Origin: Robinsoniella peoriensis | Lineage (GTDB): Bacteria; Bacillota; Clostridia; Lachnospirales; Lachnospiraceae | Reading direction: 5' to 3' (one strand) | Assembly (NCBI RefSeq): GCF_042680125.1 | Contig: NZ_JBHTNY010000021.1 | Length of the DNA stretch: 64,000 bases | Program-made: the position numbers and the translations under genes | The notes under the pieces: generated by a model | Databases searched by the model: none | Told to the model about the DNA's origin: nothing | What the model saw: the letters and a program-made list of their open reading frames with translations, nothing else | In this document: piece by piece, positions 1 through 9,412 of the stretch | How positions within the stretch are numbered: the stretch's first letter is position 1 | Layout: the number at the start of each line of letters is the position of its first letter

Positions 1-83
1 AAAAAGAATTGTTTTATCTAATTCTTTCCAAGATAGAGCCATTTATTTCCATAGACACAACTTATTTTACACTACCTATGTAG

Positions 84-124
84 GGCGTAAGTGAAGGATT
101 GTATTCCTCCATTTACGCCTTTTT
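84..124 (+). terminator. Intrinsic terminator of a gene left of the window
   Basis: Inverted repeat with arms GGCGTAAgTGaAGGA (from 84) and TCCTCCATTTACGCC (to 119), followed by TTTTT on the + strand. It probably ends a + strand gene left of the window. Read on the - strand it has no T-run, so it is a weaker stop for the ABC gene ending at 159. Confidence 0.6.
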
Positions 125-158
125 ATCAGGAACAAAAAATAGAATATATCTGATAATT

Positions 159-1991
159 CTATGCAGATGCCTCAAACTGACTATTATAAAGAGAAGCATA
201 AAATCCATCCTGCATTATCAGGTCATTATGCGTACCGCGTTCTATAATATCCCCATCCTTTACCACTAAGATTAAGTCTGCATTTTTTATAGTAGAAAGA
301 CGGTGTGCAATGACAAAGCTTGTTTTATCTTTCATCAGATCTGCCATGGCTTTCTGAATCTCCACTTCGGTTCTGGTATCTACGCTGGAAGTCGCTTCGT
401 CTAATATCATAAAGGAAGGGTTGGTCAGCATCGCACGCGCGATTGTTAAAAGCTGCATCTGCCCCTGTGAGATGTTGGATGCCTCGCTGGATATTACGGT
501 ATCATAACCATTTGGCAGCGTACGTATAAAATGGTCACAGCGAGCAGCACGGGCAGCTCTTTTAATTTCTTCCGGTGTAGCGTCCATTTTTCCATAGGCT
601 ATATTTTCTGCGATGGTACCTTCAAACAGCCAGGTATCCTGCAGAACCATTCCAATGCGGCGGCGCAGTTCTCCACGGGGCATGGCTGAAATATCCACAC
701 CGTCTACGGAGATGCTGCCGCCATTTAAATCATAAAAACGCATAAGCAGATTAATGAGAGTCGTTTTTCCGCCACCGGTAGGACCTACAATAGCGATCAT
801 TTCATTTGGATGCACTTCCAGATTCAGATTGTGCATTAATATTTTCTCCGGAGAGTATCCGAATTTTACTTGATTAAAACTTACATGGCCATTGGATGGA
901 GGTAAATAGCCATTAGCTGCATCTGCCGGTTCTTCCTCTTCATCCAGAATGGTAAACACACGTTCTGCACCTGCAATTGCTGCCTGAAGAGAAGTAATGA
1001 CATAAGATGCCTGAGTGACAGGTTCTGAAATTTGGTTTTCATATTGCAGGAATGCCTGGATGATTCCCAGGGAAATCTGTCCCTGCAGAACCAGATATCC
1101 ACCCACCAGGGCGGTTGCCACGAATCCCAGCTGATTAATAATACGGATTGCCGGATAAATGGCAAAATTTGCAAACTGGGCTTTCCGGTTAGCCTCAAAC
1201 TGTTGATTGCTCAGTGCCAGGACTTCATCAATCGCTTCTGACTGCTGGTTAAATACTTTAATTATGCGGTTTCCGGTATAGAGTTCTTCCACCTTGCCAT
1301 TTAGCTCACCAACTGCCGCCTGATTCTGTGCAAAATAGCGCTGACTCAGATCCGAGACAAATTTGGTTGCCACTGTACTGGCAGCTACTGAGACAAGGAC
1401 CAGAAGGGATAGACCTGGACTTAATAACAGCATCGCCACTGCAGTAATCAGAATGGTAAAGACTGAGGATATAAACTGCATCAATCCCACCTGCAGGACC
1501 TCCGAAACCTTTTCCAGATCATTGGTAATGCGGCTCATTATATCTCCGGTTTTATGGGAATCAAAATAGCGCAGCGGCAGTTTCGTGATTTTTGCACTGA
1601 TGTCCTGCCGAAGTGATAACGTAAATTTTTCTCCAACACTGGCTATTATATATTGCTGTATATAAGAAAGGATCCAGGTTGCCAATGCAGCAGCACCAAT
1701 CATCAGAACCGGAACCAGGAGCGCATCGCTAACTAAGAATAAAATGTCAGATCCTTTTTTATAAGCTTTTAAAGCCTTTAAGAGATTGTCTATCCCGGTA
1801 CCTACCATAAGTGGCATTAATGCATAGGCTGCGCTGCTTAATAAAGCCGTAAGCAGAACTAAAATCAGTTTGCCTTTTTGGTTTGACAGACGTTTCAGCA
1901 GGCGTTTTACCGTTGCTTTTGTATTTTGTGGTATATCCGAAACCTCTATGTCAACAACGGGTTTCTTTTTTGTAAATTTATTTTGTTTCAT
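159..1991 (-). CDS. ABC exporter subunit with the canonical ATPase site (MdlB/LmrA type)
   Basis: A 610-aa fused permease-ATPase of the multidrug/lipid exporter class. About six membrane segments lie in residues 40-330, then a nucleotide-binding domain with Walker A GPTGGGKT (about 403), signature ISQGQMQ (about 507), Walker B FMILDEATSS with catalytic Glu, and H-loop IAHRLST. The signature has SQGQ instead of SGGQ. It overlaps the upstream partner by ATGA (start 1989-1991, partner stop 1988-1990), so the two are translationally coupled. Together with the partner, whose catalytic residues are degenerate, it should form a heterodimeric exporter. The divergent MerR regulator at 3938 suggests drug-inducible expression. 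The substrate cannot be read from sequence. Confidence 0.93.
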   Translation of the reverse strand: MKQNKFTKKKPVVDIEVSDIPQNTKATVKRLLKRLSNQKGKLILVLLTALLSSAAYALMPLMVGTGIDNLLKALKAYKKGSDILFLVSDALLVPVLMIGAAALATWILSYIQQYIIASVGEKFTLSLRQDISAKITKLPLRYFDSHKTGDIMSRITNDLEKVSEVLQVGLMQFISSVFTILITAVAMLLLSPGLSLLVLVSVAASTVATKFVSDLSQRYFAQNQAAVGELNGKVEELYTGNRIIKVFNQQSEAIDEVLALSNQQFEANRKAQFANFAIYPAIRIINQLGFVATALVGGYLVLQGQISLGIIQAFLQYENQISEPVTQASYVITSLQAAIAGAERVFTILDEEEEPADAANGYLPPSNGHVSFNQVKFGYSPEKILMHNLNLEVHPNEMIAIVGPTGGGKTTLINLLMRFYDLNGGSISVDGVDISAMPRGELRRRIGMVLQDTWLFEGTIAENIAYGKMDATPEEIKRAARAARCDHFIRTLPNGYDTVISSEASNISQGQMQLLTIARAMLTNPSFMILDEATSSVDTRTEVEIQKAMADLMKDKTSFVIAHRLSTIKNADLILVVKDGDIIERGTHNDLIMQDGFYASLYNSQFEASA

Positions 1992-3724
1992 ACTGCTGTA
2001 ACCTCCTCTGATGATAACTGGCTTTTTGCAATCGCCTGATAGACCTGACAGTTTTGCATTAATGCTGTATGCTTTCCGATTCCTGCGATTTTGCCTTCGT
2101 CCAGTACAATAATCTGGTCAGCATCCATAATGGTACTGATTCTCTGGGCGATAATTAACTTTGCTGTCTGTGGTGTTTCCTTTTTTAATGCTCTTCGCAG
2201 AGCCGCATCTGTTTTAAAATCCAAAGCGGAAAAGCTGTCGTCGAAGATCAGAACCGGTGATTCTTTGATCAGTGCACGGGCAATTGACAGTCTTTGCTTC
2301 TGTCCGCCGGAGAAATTGGAACCGCTTTGGGATACCGGGGCATTCAATCCATTGTGCAGACCGTCTACGAAATGTTCGGCCTGGGAAATACGAAGAGCTT
2401 TTCGCATCTGCATTTTTGTGGCTGTTTTACATCCCATGCGCAGATTATCGGCAATGGTACCACTGAATAAGAATGCTTTTTGCGGCACATATCCAATGTT
2501 TTCCCGCAGTTTTTCCTGTGACATTGTACGTATATCAGTTCCGTTTAAACTAATTTTCCCGGAATTTATATCATGCAGACGAAGCATGAGATTGGCAATA
2601 GTGCTCTTTCCGGATCCGGTGCCTCCAATGATTGCAGTCGTCTTTCCGGCATAACAGGAAAAGGACAGATCCTGTAAGACCGGTTCCTCTGCACCGTGGT
2701 AAGAAAACGTCACGTGTTCAAATTGAACCGCCGGTCCGTTTTGCAGGGAAGAGCTGTTTTTCATCTGAGCATCTTTAATCTCAGGCGTCATGTGGAGCAC
2801 CTCTTCCAGGCGGTCAAGGCAGGACTTCATTTTTGGAAGGGTCACACTGGATAATGCAGCCATAATCAGATATCCCAACGTCATAATCGTATATTCGGTT
2901 ACTGCGGTAATTTCCCCGATCTGCATGGTTCCTTTCAGAGACATTAAGCCGCCAAACCAAACAATCGCAGCCATAGAAAGTCCCATCACAAGCCAAACGG
3001 TGGGATTGAGGAGCGCAAACAGTTTATTCAGCTTAATCATATTATCCGCATATCTGGAAAAAGCCTTGTCACAGCGGTGCTGTTCATAAGTACCATTGTC
3101 AAAAGCACGTATAACACGGATTCCGGTAATGGATTCCCGTACAACCTGATTAATATTGTCCATTCTCAGCTGAATCTGTGCGGAAAGAGGACCTGATTTT
3201 TTCAGAATTATCCATGCAAGTATTAAGAAAAACACAATGCAGAGCACCGGAATCAAAGTAAGGGACAAATTAACCTTTGCAGTCATAATAACAGATGCAA
3301 TAACCATAAGAGGAGCCGGAACAACCAGCTGGAAGATCATCCCTAGGCTTTGCTGTAAAACGGAAATGTCAGATGTTGTTCGTGTAATCATAGAAGAAAC
3401 ACCGATACTGTCAAATTCCCGAAGAGACAGCTCCTGGCTTTTGCAAAAAACGGCATTTCGCATATCCCTGCCAAAAGCAGCCGCCAGATCTGCAGAATAA
3501 AAGCTGCCAAGTACCGCAACCGCTGTAGTTATAACTGCAGCGATCAGCATCTGTATGCCTATTGACAGAATGGCATTCATATCTTCCTTCATAATGCCTT
3601 TATCTACGATTCCTGCGATTAAAAACGGTATATACAGAGTGCCTGCCACCTGCCCCAGAAGAAGGAGCAGCATAATGGCTGATTTTCCTTTGTTTTTTAG
3701 AAAAAAAGATTTTAAAAATGTCAT
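1988..3724 (-). CDS. ABC exporter subunit with a degenerate ATPase site
   Basis: A 578-aa permease-ATPase partner of the next gene. Six membrane segments (residues about 15-300) precede an ATPase domain with Walker A GGTGSGKST (about 368), a good signature SGGQKQRLS, but Walker B LIFDDSFSALD (Asp where the catalytic Glu should be) and IAQRIST (Gln for the H-loop His). That pair of changes is typical of the degenerate half of heterodimeric exporters such as TM287/288. Start chosen at ATG 3724, five bases after GGAGG; an in-frame ATG at 3739 lies upstream of that site. First gene of the operon, transcribed from the 19-bp-spacer promoter at 3776-3806. Confidence 0.92.
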   Translation of the reverse strand: MTFLKSFFLKNKGKSAIMLLLLLGQVAGTLYIPFLIAGIVDKGIMKEDMNAILSIGIQMLIAAVITTAVAVLGSFYSADLAAAFGRDMRNAVFCKSQELSLREFDSIGVSSMITRTTSDISVLQQSLGMIFQLVVPAPLMVIASVIMTAKVNLSLTLIPVLCIVFFLILAWIILKKSGPLSAQIQLRMDNINQVVRESITGIRVIRAFDNGTYEQHRCDKAFSRYADNMIKLNKLFALLNPTVWLVMGLSMAAIVWFGGLMSLKGTMQIGEITAVTEYTIMTLGYLIMAALSSVTLPKMKSCLDRLEEVLHMTPEIKDAQMKNSSSLQNGPAVQFEHVTFSYHGAEEPVLQDLSFSCYAGKTTAIIGGTGSGKSTIANLMLRLHDINSGKISLNGTDIRTMSQEKLRENIGYVPQKAFLFSGTIADNLRMGCKTATKMQMRKALRISQAEHFVDGLHNGLNAPVSQSGSNFSGGQKQRLSIARALIKESPVLIFDDSFSALDFKTDAALRRALKKETPQTAKLIIAQRISTIMDADQIIVLDEGKIAGIGKHTALMQNCQVYQAIAKSQLSSEEVTAV

Positions 3725-3775
3725 AAATACCTCCATCATGTAATAAATAAGTTGCTAATTTTGCCACTAAATGGT

Positions 3776-3806
3776 ACTATAAACTATGAAGTTACTTTAC
3801 AGTCAA
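3776..3806 (-). promoter_or_regulatory. MerR-type promoter of the ABC exporter operon, 19-bp spacer
   Basis: On the - strand, -35 TTGACT (3801-3806) and -10 TATAGT (3776-3781) are separated by 19 bp (3782-3800). The spacer and -10 contain an imperfect dyad, CTGTAAAGTAAC against CTATAAACTA. The over-long spacer with a dyad is the hallmark of promoters that MerR activators untwist. The regulator is encoded divergently at 3938. Confidence 0.8.
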
Positions 3807-3937
3807 GTATTTTTTTGAAGTTTTTTAGAAGAGGTCAATATTTTTATTTGGACTGGATCCAGAGAGAAAGAATGAAAAAACATAACTACTAATTTAGGGA
3901 TGGCACAAGCCAGCATGCGCTATTAAGGGGTATAAAA

Positions 3938-4738
3938 ATGAAGAATAAACAATATATGACGATCAGTGAATTTGCACGTCTTACGGGAATAAAACGTGCG
4001 AATCTGATTTTCTACGATAAGATTGGCCTGTTAATTCCCGAACACCGTGGAATGAATGAATACCGGTATTATACCCGTCGTCAGCTGGGTTCTGCTTACC
4101 TGATCGCAGCCCTTCGGGAACTGGGAATTGGAATTGAGGAAATCAAACATTACGCCAGAGGGCGGACACCCGAGCAGATGATAAATTTGTTTCAGGCACA
4201 GGAAGAAAAAATTCAGGCAGAAATCACAAAACTCAGCCGGATGCAGGAAATCATGAGATTATATACGAACATGGCAAACGAAGCACTTTCCGTAGATACT
4301 GATCAGATTGTGATTCTGAAGAAGAAGAGGGAACCTGTTTTTCTGGGGTGTCCGATTGAAAAGAGCCAGATTGGGGATGAGGAAATGATATCTTTCTATA
4401 ACTATGCTGAAGAGCACGGGATGGAGCTGGGATATCCGATAGGGGTGGTGATTGCAAAACACATTCTGGAAAATAGATCCATCGACCCGGTCTACCGGTA
4501 TTATCTGAAAGTGACGCAGGGCGCCAACGGCTACAAACCCGCAGGCTTATATGCAACCGCTTATGGCCGCTGCAGTTACGGACAATCACATAAGGTTTAC
4601 GAAAGGTTATTTCAATATCTGAAAAGTGAAAGTATAGAGATTTACGGAGATGCTTATGAAGAATATCCGCTAAATGAAATAGCTATGCAGGACGAAGAAG
4701 AATATCTTGTGAAAGTAGAAATTTTGGTGGGAAAATAG
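3938..4738 (+). CDS. MerR-family regulator with a C-terminal effector-binding domain
   Basis: 266 aa. The N-terminal winged helix reads TISEFARLTGIKRANLIFYD then IGLLIP and a YRYYTRRQL wing (residues 8-55), as in MerR proteins. A dimerisation helix follows (about 75-115), and the last 140 residues resemble GyrI-like/BmrR effector-binding modules. It is divergent from the ABC exporter whose promoter has the 19-bp spacer, so it is probably a ligand-activated inducer of that exporter. The ligand is unknown; the module class often binds hydrophobic cations. GGGG lies seven bases before the ATG. Confidence 0.9.
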   Translation: MKNKQYMTISEFARLTGIKRANLIFYDKIGLLIPEHRGMNEYRYYTRRQLGSAYLIAALRELGIGIEEIKHYARGRTPEQMINLFQAQEEKIQAEITKLSRMQEIMRLYTNMANEALSVDTDQIVILKKKREPVFLGCPIEKSQIGDEEMISFYNYAEEHGMELGYPIGVVIAKHILENRSIDPVYRYYLKVTQGANGYKPAGLYATAYGRCSYGQSHKVYERLFQYLKSESIEIYGDAYEEYPLNEIAMQDEEEYLVKVEILVGK

Positions 4739-4820
4739 CTGATTCCACCTGAATTCTACCTCCAGGGGATTGGAATTTCCGCAAATAAGGGCTATATTTA
4801 TATGGAAAGGCGGTGTTTAA

Positions 4821-5300
4821 ATGGAGCAGTTAAAAATCGGAAAATTTATTTCTGCCAAAAGAAAGGAACAAAATCTTACACAAGAAAAACTTGCTGAGAT
4901 GTTAGGCGTATCCAATAAGTCTGTTTCCAAATGGGAAACGGGAAAGTGCATGCCGGACTGGTCTTTACATATGCGCTTGTGTGAAATACTGAATATTTCC
5001 ATGAATGAATTGCTATCCGGAGAAGCAATCAATGAAGAAAATCTGAACCATATAGCAGATGAAAATGCATTAAAACTTTTAAAATTATTAGAAAAGCTTA
5101 ATTCACAAAAAAATTTATTTATCGGTTTATTTCTTGTAATGGTTGGGCGTATACCGGTTTTTGAAGCAGGAAATAACGCAGGCGATGTGCAGCAATTTTT
5201 TGCGGGCCTTTCGGTTGGGCTGTCAGTTGGGATAACTCTGATAGGTCTCGGATGGTTTGCCTATGCTTTAGTGCAGATGGGAAAAACGAATAAAGAATAA
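4821..5300 (+). CDS. XRE-family HTH protein with a C-terminal membrane region
   Basis: 159 aa. Residues 1-65 are a Cro/C1-type helix-turn-helix (LTQEKLAEMLGVSNKSVSKW, then ETGKCMPDWSL). The remainder has two hydrophobic segments (about 92-108 and 125-150), so the protein is probably a membrane-attached regulator. It stands alone between the MerR gene and the LacI-type gene. The target is unknown. A GGCGG box lies about eight bases before the ATG. Confidence 0.85.
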   Translation: MEQLKIGKFISAKRKEQNLTQEKLAEMLGVSNKSVSKWETGKCMPDWSLHMRLCEILNISMNELLSGEAINEENLNHIADENALKLLKLLEKLNSQKNLFIGLFLVMVGRIPVFEAGNNAGDVQQFFAGLSVGLSVGITLIGLGWFAYALVQMGKTNKE

Positions 5301-5324
5301 AAAAACGAAACATTCCCTCTTGCA

Positions 5325-5374
5325 ATTTAGTAAAATATTTAGTAATATTAATTAAATTGCAATGGAGGTGAATT
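5325..5374 (+). promoter_or_regulatory. Candidate operator region of the LacI-type gene
   Basis: AT-rich leader of the LacI-type gene containing TTAATTAA at 5348-5355 within a TTAATTAAATTG context and repeated TTTAGTAA words. The same TTAATTAAATT word occurs twice (6602, 6724) in front of the dehydrogenase gene downstream, suggesting a shared operator and autoregulation. This is inference from repeated words in AT-rich DNA. Confidence 0.4.
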
Positions 5375-6412
5375 ATGGCACTAAAAGCAAAAGATATTGC
5401 TGAGATGATCGGAGTTTCTACGGCAACGGTTTCTCTTGTCCTGAATAATAAACCTGGTGTGGGAGAGCTGCGGCGACAGGAAATTATCCGGAAAATAAAA
5501 GAACTCGGCTGTGAATACATGTTGAAAGAAAATGTGGTGAATAGCGGGAGTATTGGCTTTGTAGTGTATAAAAGAAGAGGGAATATCGTCAATGAATCTC
5601 CATTTTTTACCTGTATTCTGGAAGGAATAAATTATAGTGTCAGTAAATACGGCTATCACTTAAATTTTATTTATCTGGATAAAAAAATGTCCGCAGAAGA
5701 ACAGGAATGCTTACTGGGGAATGCTCATTGTAAAGGGCTGATTATATTTGCAGTGGAAATGCAATATGAAGATCTTGCGGTTTTCAAAGAATCCGGGCTG
5801 CCCTTTGTGGTACTGGATAATTCTTTTCAGGAAAATGATATTGATGCGGTAGCAATTAACAATACCCAGGGTACGAGTAAGGCACTTTTGCACCTCTATG
5901 AAATGGGGCACAGGGATATCGGCTATCTTCGCAGCAAGGTGAGGATCAACAGTTTTGATGAACGGTATATGGTATATAAGAACCAGTTAAAACGGCTGGG
6001 ACTGGCATTTAACCGAGAATATGTCGTAGATGTAGGGTACTCGGAAAATGAAGTAAAGCAGGGAATATTAAATTATCTCAAAAGTAATTCGAAGCATCCG
6101 ACTGCATTTTTTGCTGAAAACGATCTGATAGGCTGCAGTGCAATCCATGGAATTCAGGAAGCAGGACTCAGCGTGCCGGATGATATATCGGTTGTCGGTT
6201 TCGATGACCGTCCCATCAGTGAAGTAGTGAAACCCGGACTCACCACAATTAATGTTCCTAAAAATATATTTGGACCTGCTGCTGTAGATCTGCTTATATC
6301 GAAGATGGAAAAAGCAAGGGAACAATCTATAAAAATTGAAGTCGGAACCAATTTAATTATAAGGGAAAGTGTAAAAAAGTTAGAAAACCATCCGGAGGTG
6401 AAAACAGAATAG
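5375..6412 (+). CDS. LacI/GalR-family transcriptional regulator
   Basis: 345 aa. The N-terminal HTH (KAKDIAEMIGVSTATVSLVL, residues 4-23) and hinge helix are followed by a periplasmic-binding-protein-like sensor domain (about 60-330), including the FAENDLIGCSA and VSVVGFDDRPIS segments usual in the family. It lies in the same orientation as the zinc dehydrogenase at 6832, and shared TTAATTAAATT words suggest it controls that gene and itself. The effector is probably a sugar or polyol but cannot be named. GGAGGTGAATT precedes the ATG. Confidence 0.92.
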   Translation: MALKAKDIAEMIGVSTATVSLVLNNKPGVGELRRQEIIRKIKELGCEYMLKENVVNSGSIGFVVYKRRGNIVNESPFFTCILEGINYSVSKYGYHLNFIYLDKKMSAEEQECLLGNAHCKGLIIFAVEMQYEDLAVFKESGLPFVVLDNSFQENDIDAVAINNTQGTSKALLHLYEMGHRDIGYLRSKVRINSFDERYMVYKNQLKRLGLAFNREYVVDVGYSENEVKQGILNYLKSNSKHPTAFFAENDLIGCSAIHGIQEAGLSVPDDISVVGFDDRPISEVVKPGLTTINVPKNIFGPAAVDLLISKMEKAREQSIKIEVGTNLIIRESVKKLENHPEVKTE

Positions 6413-6427
6413 ATACCTGGCAAGAGG

Positions 6428-6457
6428 CAGATGGAGATGTAAACATCTGCTTCTTTT
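6428..6457 (+). terminator. Terminator of the LacI-type gene
   Basis: Stem GCAGATG (6428-6434) and CATCTGC (6444-6450), followed by TTCTTTTTTT. It begins 16 bases after the stop codon. Confidence 0.75.
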
Positions 6458-6831
6458 TTTATGCCTGTTCACAGTATGGACTCCGTCCGCTGGCCATAAA
6501 CTTAATTGACTGTAGTGCTGTAACTATTCTTTGCTAAACAATCTTTACTAAATATTATTTACTAAATAAGAGAAAAAAAGATATTTATTAATAAATTTTA
6601 CTTAATTAAATTAAAACATATTCTTGACAGATAAAATATACATTGCTATAATACTTTTAATAAACATGGCCAGCAGATTAAACATATAGTATCTATATTA
6701 CTTTTTTGTAAATCAAACAATACTTAATTAAATTTAGTAAATTAGTATATATGTAAAAAAATACATTCACATCCTGCAAATAGGTATTTATGTAAAGAAA
6801 TACTATCACATCCAGAAAGAAGGGGTTTAAA
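6458..6831 (+). promoter_or_regulatory. Promoter and operator region of the dehydrogenase gene
   Basis: A very AT-rich non-coding stretch with a near-perfect sigma-A promoter: TTGACA (6624-6629), 17-bp spacer, TATAAT (6647-6652). TTAATTAA words lie on both sides (6602-6609 and 6724-6731) and match one before the LacI-type gene, so a looping repressor is plausible. An imperfect tandem repeat lies at 6746-6818. Confidence 0.75.
6746..6818 (+). repeat. Imperfect tandem repeat in the dehydrogenase leader
   Basis: Two copies of about 35 bases, 6746-6780 and 6785-6818, sharing TATGTAAA-AAATAC and TCACATCC. They sit between the promoter and the ribosome binding site, in the transcribed leader. They could be a recent duplication or binding sites; function unknown. 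Confidence 0.6.
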
Positions 6832-7875
6832 ATGGAAGGAACAATGAAAGTAGCAGTTATGACCGGTCCGTTACAAATGGAATGGGAGGAAAGACCTATT
6901 CCTCAGCCGAAAAGGGGAGAACTGCAGATTAAGTTAGAATATGTGGGCGTATGCGGGTCGGATCTGCATTTTTACTCTGAAGGAAGGCTTGCGAACTGGG
7001 TACCTGATGGACCATTGGTTTTAGGACATGAACCAGGAGGAGTAGTAACTGCAATAGGGGAAGGGGTTACCGGATTTATGGTGGGAGACCGGGTTGCATT
7101 AGAGCCGGGGGTTCCCTGCGGTCATTGCGAAGACTGCCTGAAGGGACATTATAATCTATGCAAAAAAGTAAAATTTATGGCTATACCTAAAGAAAAAGAC
7201 GGAGTCTTTTCCGAATATTGTACACATTCTGCAAGCATGACCTTTAAACTGCCTGACCATGTATCAACACTAGAAGGAGCGCTGATGGAACCGCTGGCGG
7301 TTGGAATGCACGCCTGTGAACTTTCCAATGCAAAGCTGGGTGAGACAGCGGTAGTACTGGGTGCAGGCTGTATTGGATTGGTTACACTGATGTCCTTAAA
7401 AGCCAGGGGAGTCAGTGAAATTTATGTAGCGGATATTCTGGATAAACGTCTGGCTAAAGCAAAAGAACTTGGGGCGTCCAGAGTATTTAACAGCAAGACA
7501 GAAAATATCGAAGAGTTCGTAAAGACTCTTCCAGGCGGAGGGGTGGATCAGGTATATGAATGTGCCGGAAACAGGATTACAACCCTTCAAACATGCCGTT
7601 TGATTAAAAGAGCGGGGAAAGTAACCTTAGTAGGTGTGTCTCCGGAACCTGTGCTGGAACTGGATATTGCCACTTTAAATGCAATGGAAGGCACCATTTA
7701 TTCAGTATACCGTTACCGGAATCTTTATCCCGCTGCAATTAGCGCAGTGAGCAATGGACTCATACCTCTAAAAGCGATTGTATCCCATACATATGACTTT
7801 AAAGACGTTATAAAAGGTGTTGATTATAATCTGAATCACAAAGACGATGTGATAAAAGCAGTGATAAAAATGTAA
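6832..7875 (+). CDS. Zinc-dependent medium-chain dehydrogenase, sorbitol/polyol type
   Basis: 347 aa. Catalytic-zinc ligands appear in VCGSDLHFYSEGR and GHEPGG, and the structural-zinc cysteines in CGHCEDCLKGHYNLC (about residues 96-110). A Rossmann NAD(P) site follows, VVLGAGCIGLVTL (about 172-184). Family members oxidise sorbitol, xylitol, threonine or related secondary alcohols; Asp after CGS and the general layout favour the sorbitol-dehydrogenase group, but the substrate is not certain. Probably controlled by the LacI-type regulator upstream. Start supported by AGAAGGGG seven bases before the ATG. Confidence 0.9.
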   Translation: MEGTMKVAVMTGPLQMEWEERPIPQPKRGELQIKLEYVGVCGSDLHFYSEGRLANWVPDGPLVLGHEPGGVVTAIGEGVTGFMVGDRVALEPGVPCGHCEDCLKGHYNLCKKVKFMAIPKEKDGVFSEYCTHSASMTFKLPDHVSTLEGALMEPLAVGMHACELSNAKLGETAVVLGAGCIGLVTLMSLKARGVSEIYVADILDKRLAKAKELGASRVFNSKTENIEEFVKTLPGGGVDQVYECAGNRITTLQTCRLIKRAGKVTLVGVSPEPVLELDIATLNAMEGTIYSVYRYRNLYPAAISAVSNGLIPLKAIVSHTYDFKDVIKGVDYNLNHKDDVIKAVIKM

Positions 7876-7877
7876 CA

Positions 7878-7915
7878 AACAGCAGGTGAGATCATTCGAT
7901 CTTATCTGCTGTTTT
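7878..7915 (+). terminator. Terminator of the dehydrogenase gene
   Basis: Stem AACAGCAGgTgAGATC ... GATCTtATCTGCTGTT followed by TTA, immediately after the stop codon. Confidence 0.75.
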
Positions 7916-8103
7916 ATATCTTGAGAACCATATCCGGTAAGTCGCTTTGTAGACTTATGTTAGAACACCACATAATAATCACCAGTGCAAAATTTAAAAT
8001 TAATCAACAGAACTGCCTATATAAATGATATGAAAAAGCTCGTTTTTATGCTATACTGGACTTAAAATAAAAATACGGTAATACAGGAAAGTGAGGTTAA
8101 AAA

Positions 8104-9246
8104 ATGCAATACAGAACTTTGGGAAAAACAGGTCTTCGTGTCAGTGAAATTGGTCTGGGTGCAGAATGGTTAGAGCGGCATACGTTAGAAGAAATTAAGG
8201 AAGTTATCAAGCGATGTGAAGAGAGCGGTATCAATATTTTAGACTGCTGGATGGCGGAACCAAATGTACGTTCCAATATAGGAACCGCGATCAAAGGCCA
8301 TCGTGACAACTGGATTATTCAAGGACATCTGGGCTCTACGTGGCAGGACGGCCAATATCTCAGAACACGGGATATGGCAAAAGTAAAAGAAGCTTTTCAG
8401 GATTTACTGATCAGACTTGACACAAGTTATATTGATCTGGGAATGATCCATTTTGTAGATGAAACGGCTGAGTTTCATCAAATTGTACAAGGTGAGTTTA
8501 TGGAGTATGTCAGGGAACTGCGGGATCAGGGCGTCATACACCATATTGGGTTGAGCACTCACAATCCGGATGTTGCAAAACTTGCTGCATTACAAGGCGA
8601 AATTGAGATTATATTATTTAGTATCAATCCCGCATTTGATATGCTCCCCGCCACAGAGGATATGACACAGTATTTCAGTGAGTCATATGCAGATGAATTA
8701 GGAGGAATAGCTCCCGAGCGTGCAGAGTTATATCAGATCTGTGAGCGTGAAAATGTTGGCATCAATGTCATGAAAGGTTATGCGGGAGGAAGGCTGTTTT
8801 CGGCAGAAGCTTCACCTTTTGGTGTAGCACTTACACCGGTCCAGTGTCTGCATTATGCATTAACCAGACCGGCTGTAGCCAGTGTACTCGTTGGATATGA
8901 TACTACTGACCACGTAGACCAGGCAGTAGCTTATGAGACAGCTTCAGAAGAAGAAAAAGACTATGCAACCGTTCTTGCAGGGGCACCAAGCCATGCATAT
9001 TCCGGACAATGTACCTATTGCGGTCACTGTTTGCCATGTCCTAGCGGCATTGATATCGCAATGGTACATAAGCTTTATGATTTAGCTGAAATGCAAAAAG
9101 AACTTCCGGATACCATAAAAGCTCACTATTTCGGTTTATCTGCAAATGCAGAGGACTGTATTGCCTGTGGCGGTTGTGAAGAACGATGTCCATTTGGTGT
9201 TCCGGTTATCAAACATATGGAAGAGGCAAAATTATTATTTCATTAA
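8104..9246 (+). CDS. Aldo/keto reductase with C-terminal 4Fe-4S ferredoxin-like domain
   Basis: 380 aa. Residues 1-270 form the aldo/keto reductase barrel (LGKTGLRVSEIGLG start; DLGMIHFVD; HHIGLSTHN). The C-terminus carries two cysteine clusters: CTYCGHCLPCPSG (about 303-315), and CIACGGCEERCPFG (about 345-358), which fits 4Fe-4S binding. This fused architecture is common in Clostridia and is usually annotated only generally. The substrate is unknown. It is monocistronic, with its own terminator at 9369-9412. Confidence 0.9.
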   Translation: MQYRTLGKTGLRVSEIGLGAEWLERHTLEEIKEVIKRCEESGINILDCWMAEPNVRSNIGTAIKGHRDNWIIQGHLGSTWQDGQYLRTRDMAKVKEAFQDLLIRLDTSYIDLGMIHFVDETAEFHQIVQGEFMEYVRELRDQGVIHHIGLSTHNPDVAKLAALQGEIEIILFSINPAFDMLPATEDMTQYFSESYADELGGIAPERAELYQICERENVGINVMKGYAGGRLFSAEASPFGVALTPVQCLHYALTRPAVASVLVGYDTTDHVDQAVAYETASEEEKDYATVLAGAPSHAYSGQCTYCGHCLPCPSGIDIAMVHKLYDLAEMQKELPDTIKAHYFGLSANAEDCIACGGCEERCPFGVPVIKHMEEAKLLFH

Positions 9247-9368
9247 ATTTATGCTGTCTAATATTTGGGTTTAGATGAGAAAGGACGCCAGGCTGTACGC
9301 TGTCGGCAGTTATTTCAGATGTTGAGATGGATATTAATTTATTTGAATTTTTTTAAGAACTACGTTTC

Positions 9369-9412
9369 AAAAGAACAGCTTACAATTACAGATTGTGATG
9401 CTGTTCTTTTTT
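9369..9412 (+). terminator. Terminator downstream of the aldo/keto reductase
   Basis: Perfect 11-bp stem AAAAGAACAGC (9369-9379) and GCTGTTCTTTT (9400-9410) running into a T-run. It lies about 120 bases after the stop codon. The rest of 9247-9650 shows no credible gene. Confidence 0.8.

Noticed and set aside
2091..2654. 187-codon + strand frame
   Set aside because: Lies antisense within a clear ABC exporter gene; composition and lack of a start site fit a shadow frame.
5119..5592. 157-codon - strand frame across two genes
   Set aside because: Antisense to the XRE and LacI-type genes, with no ribosome binding site or family resemblance.
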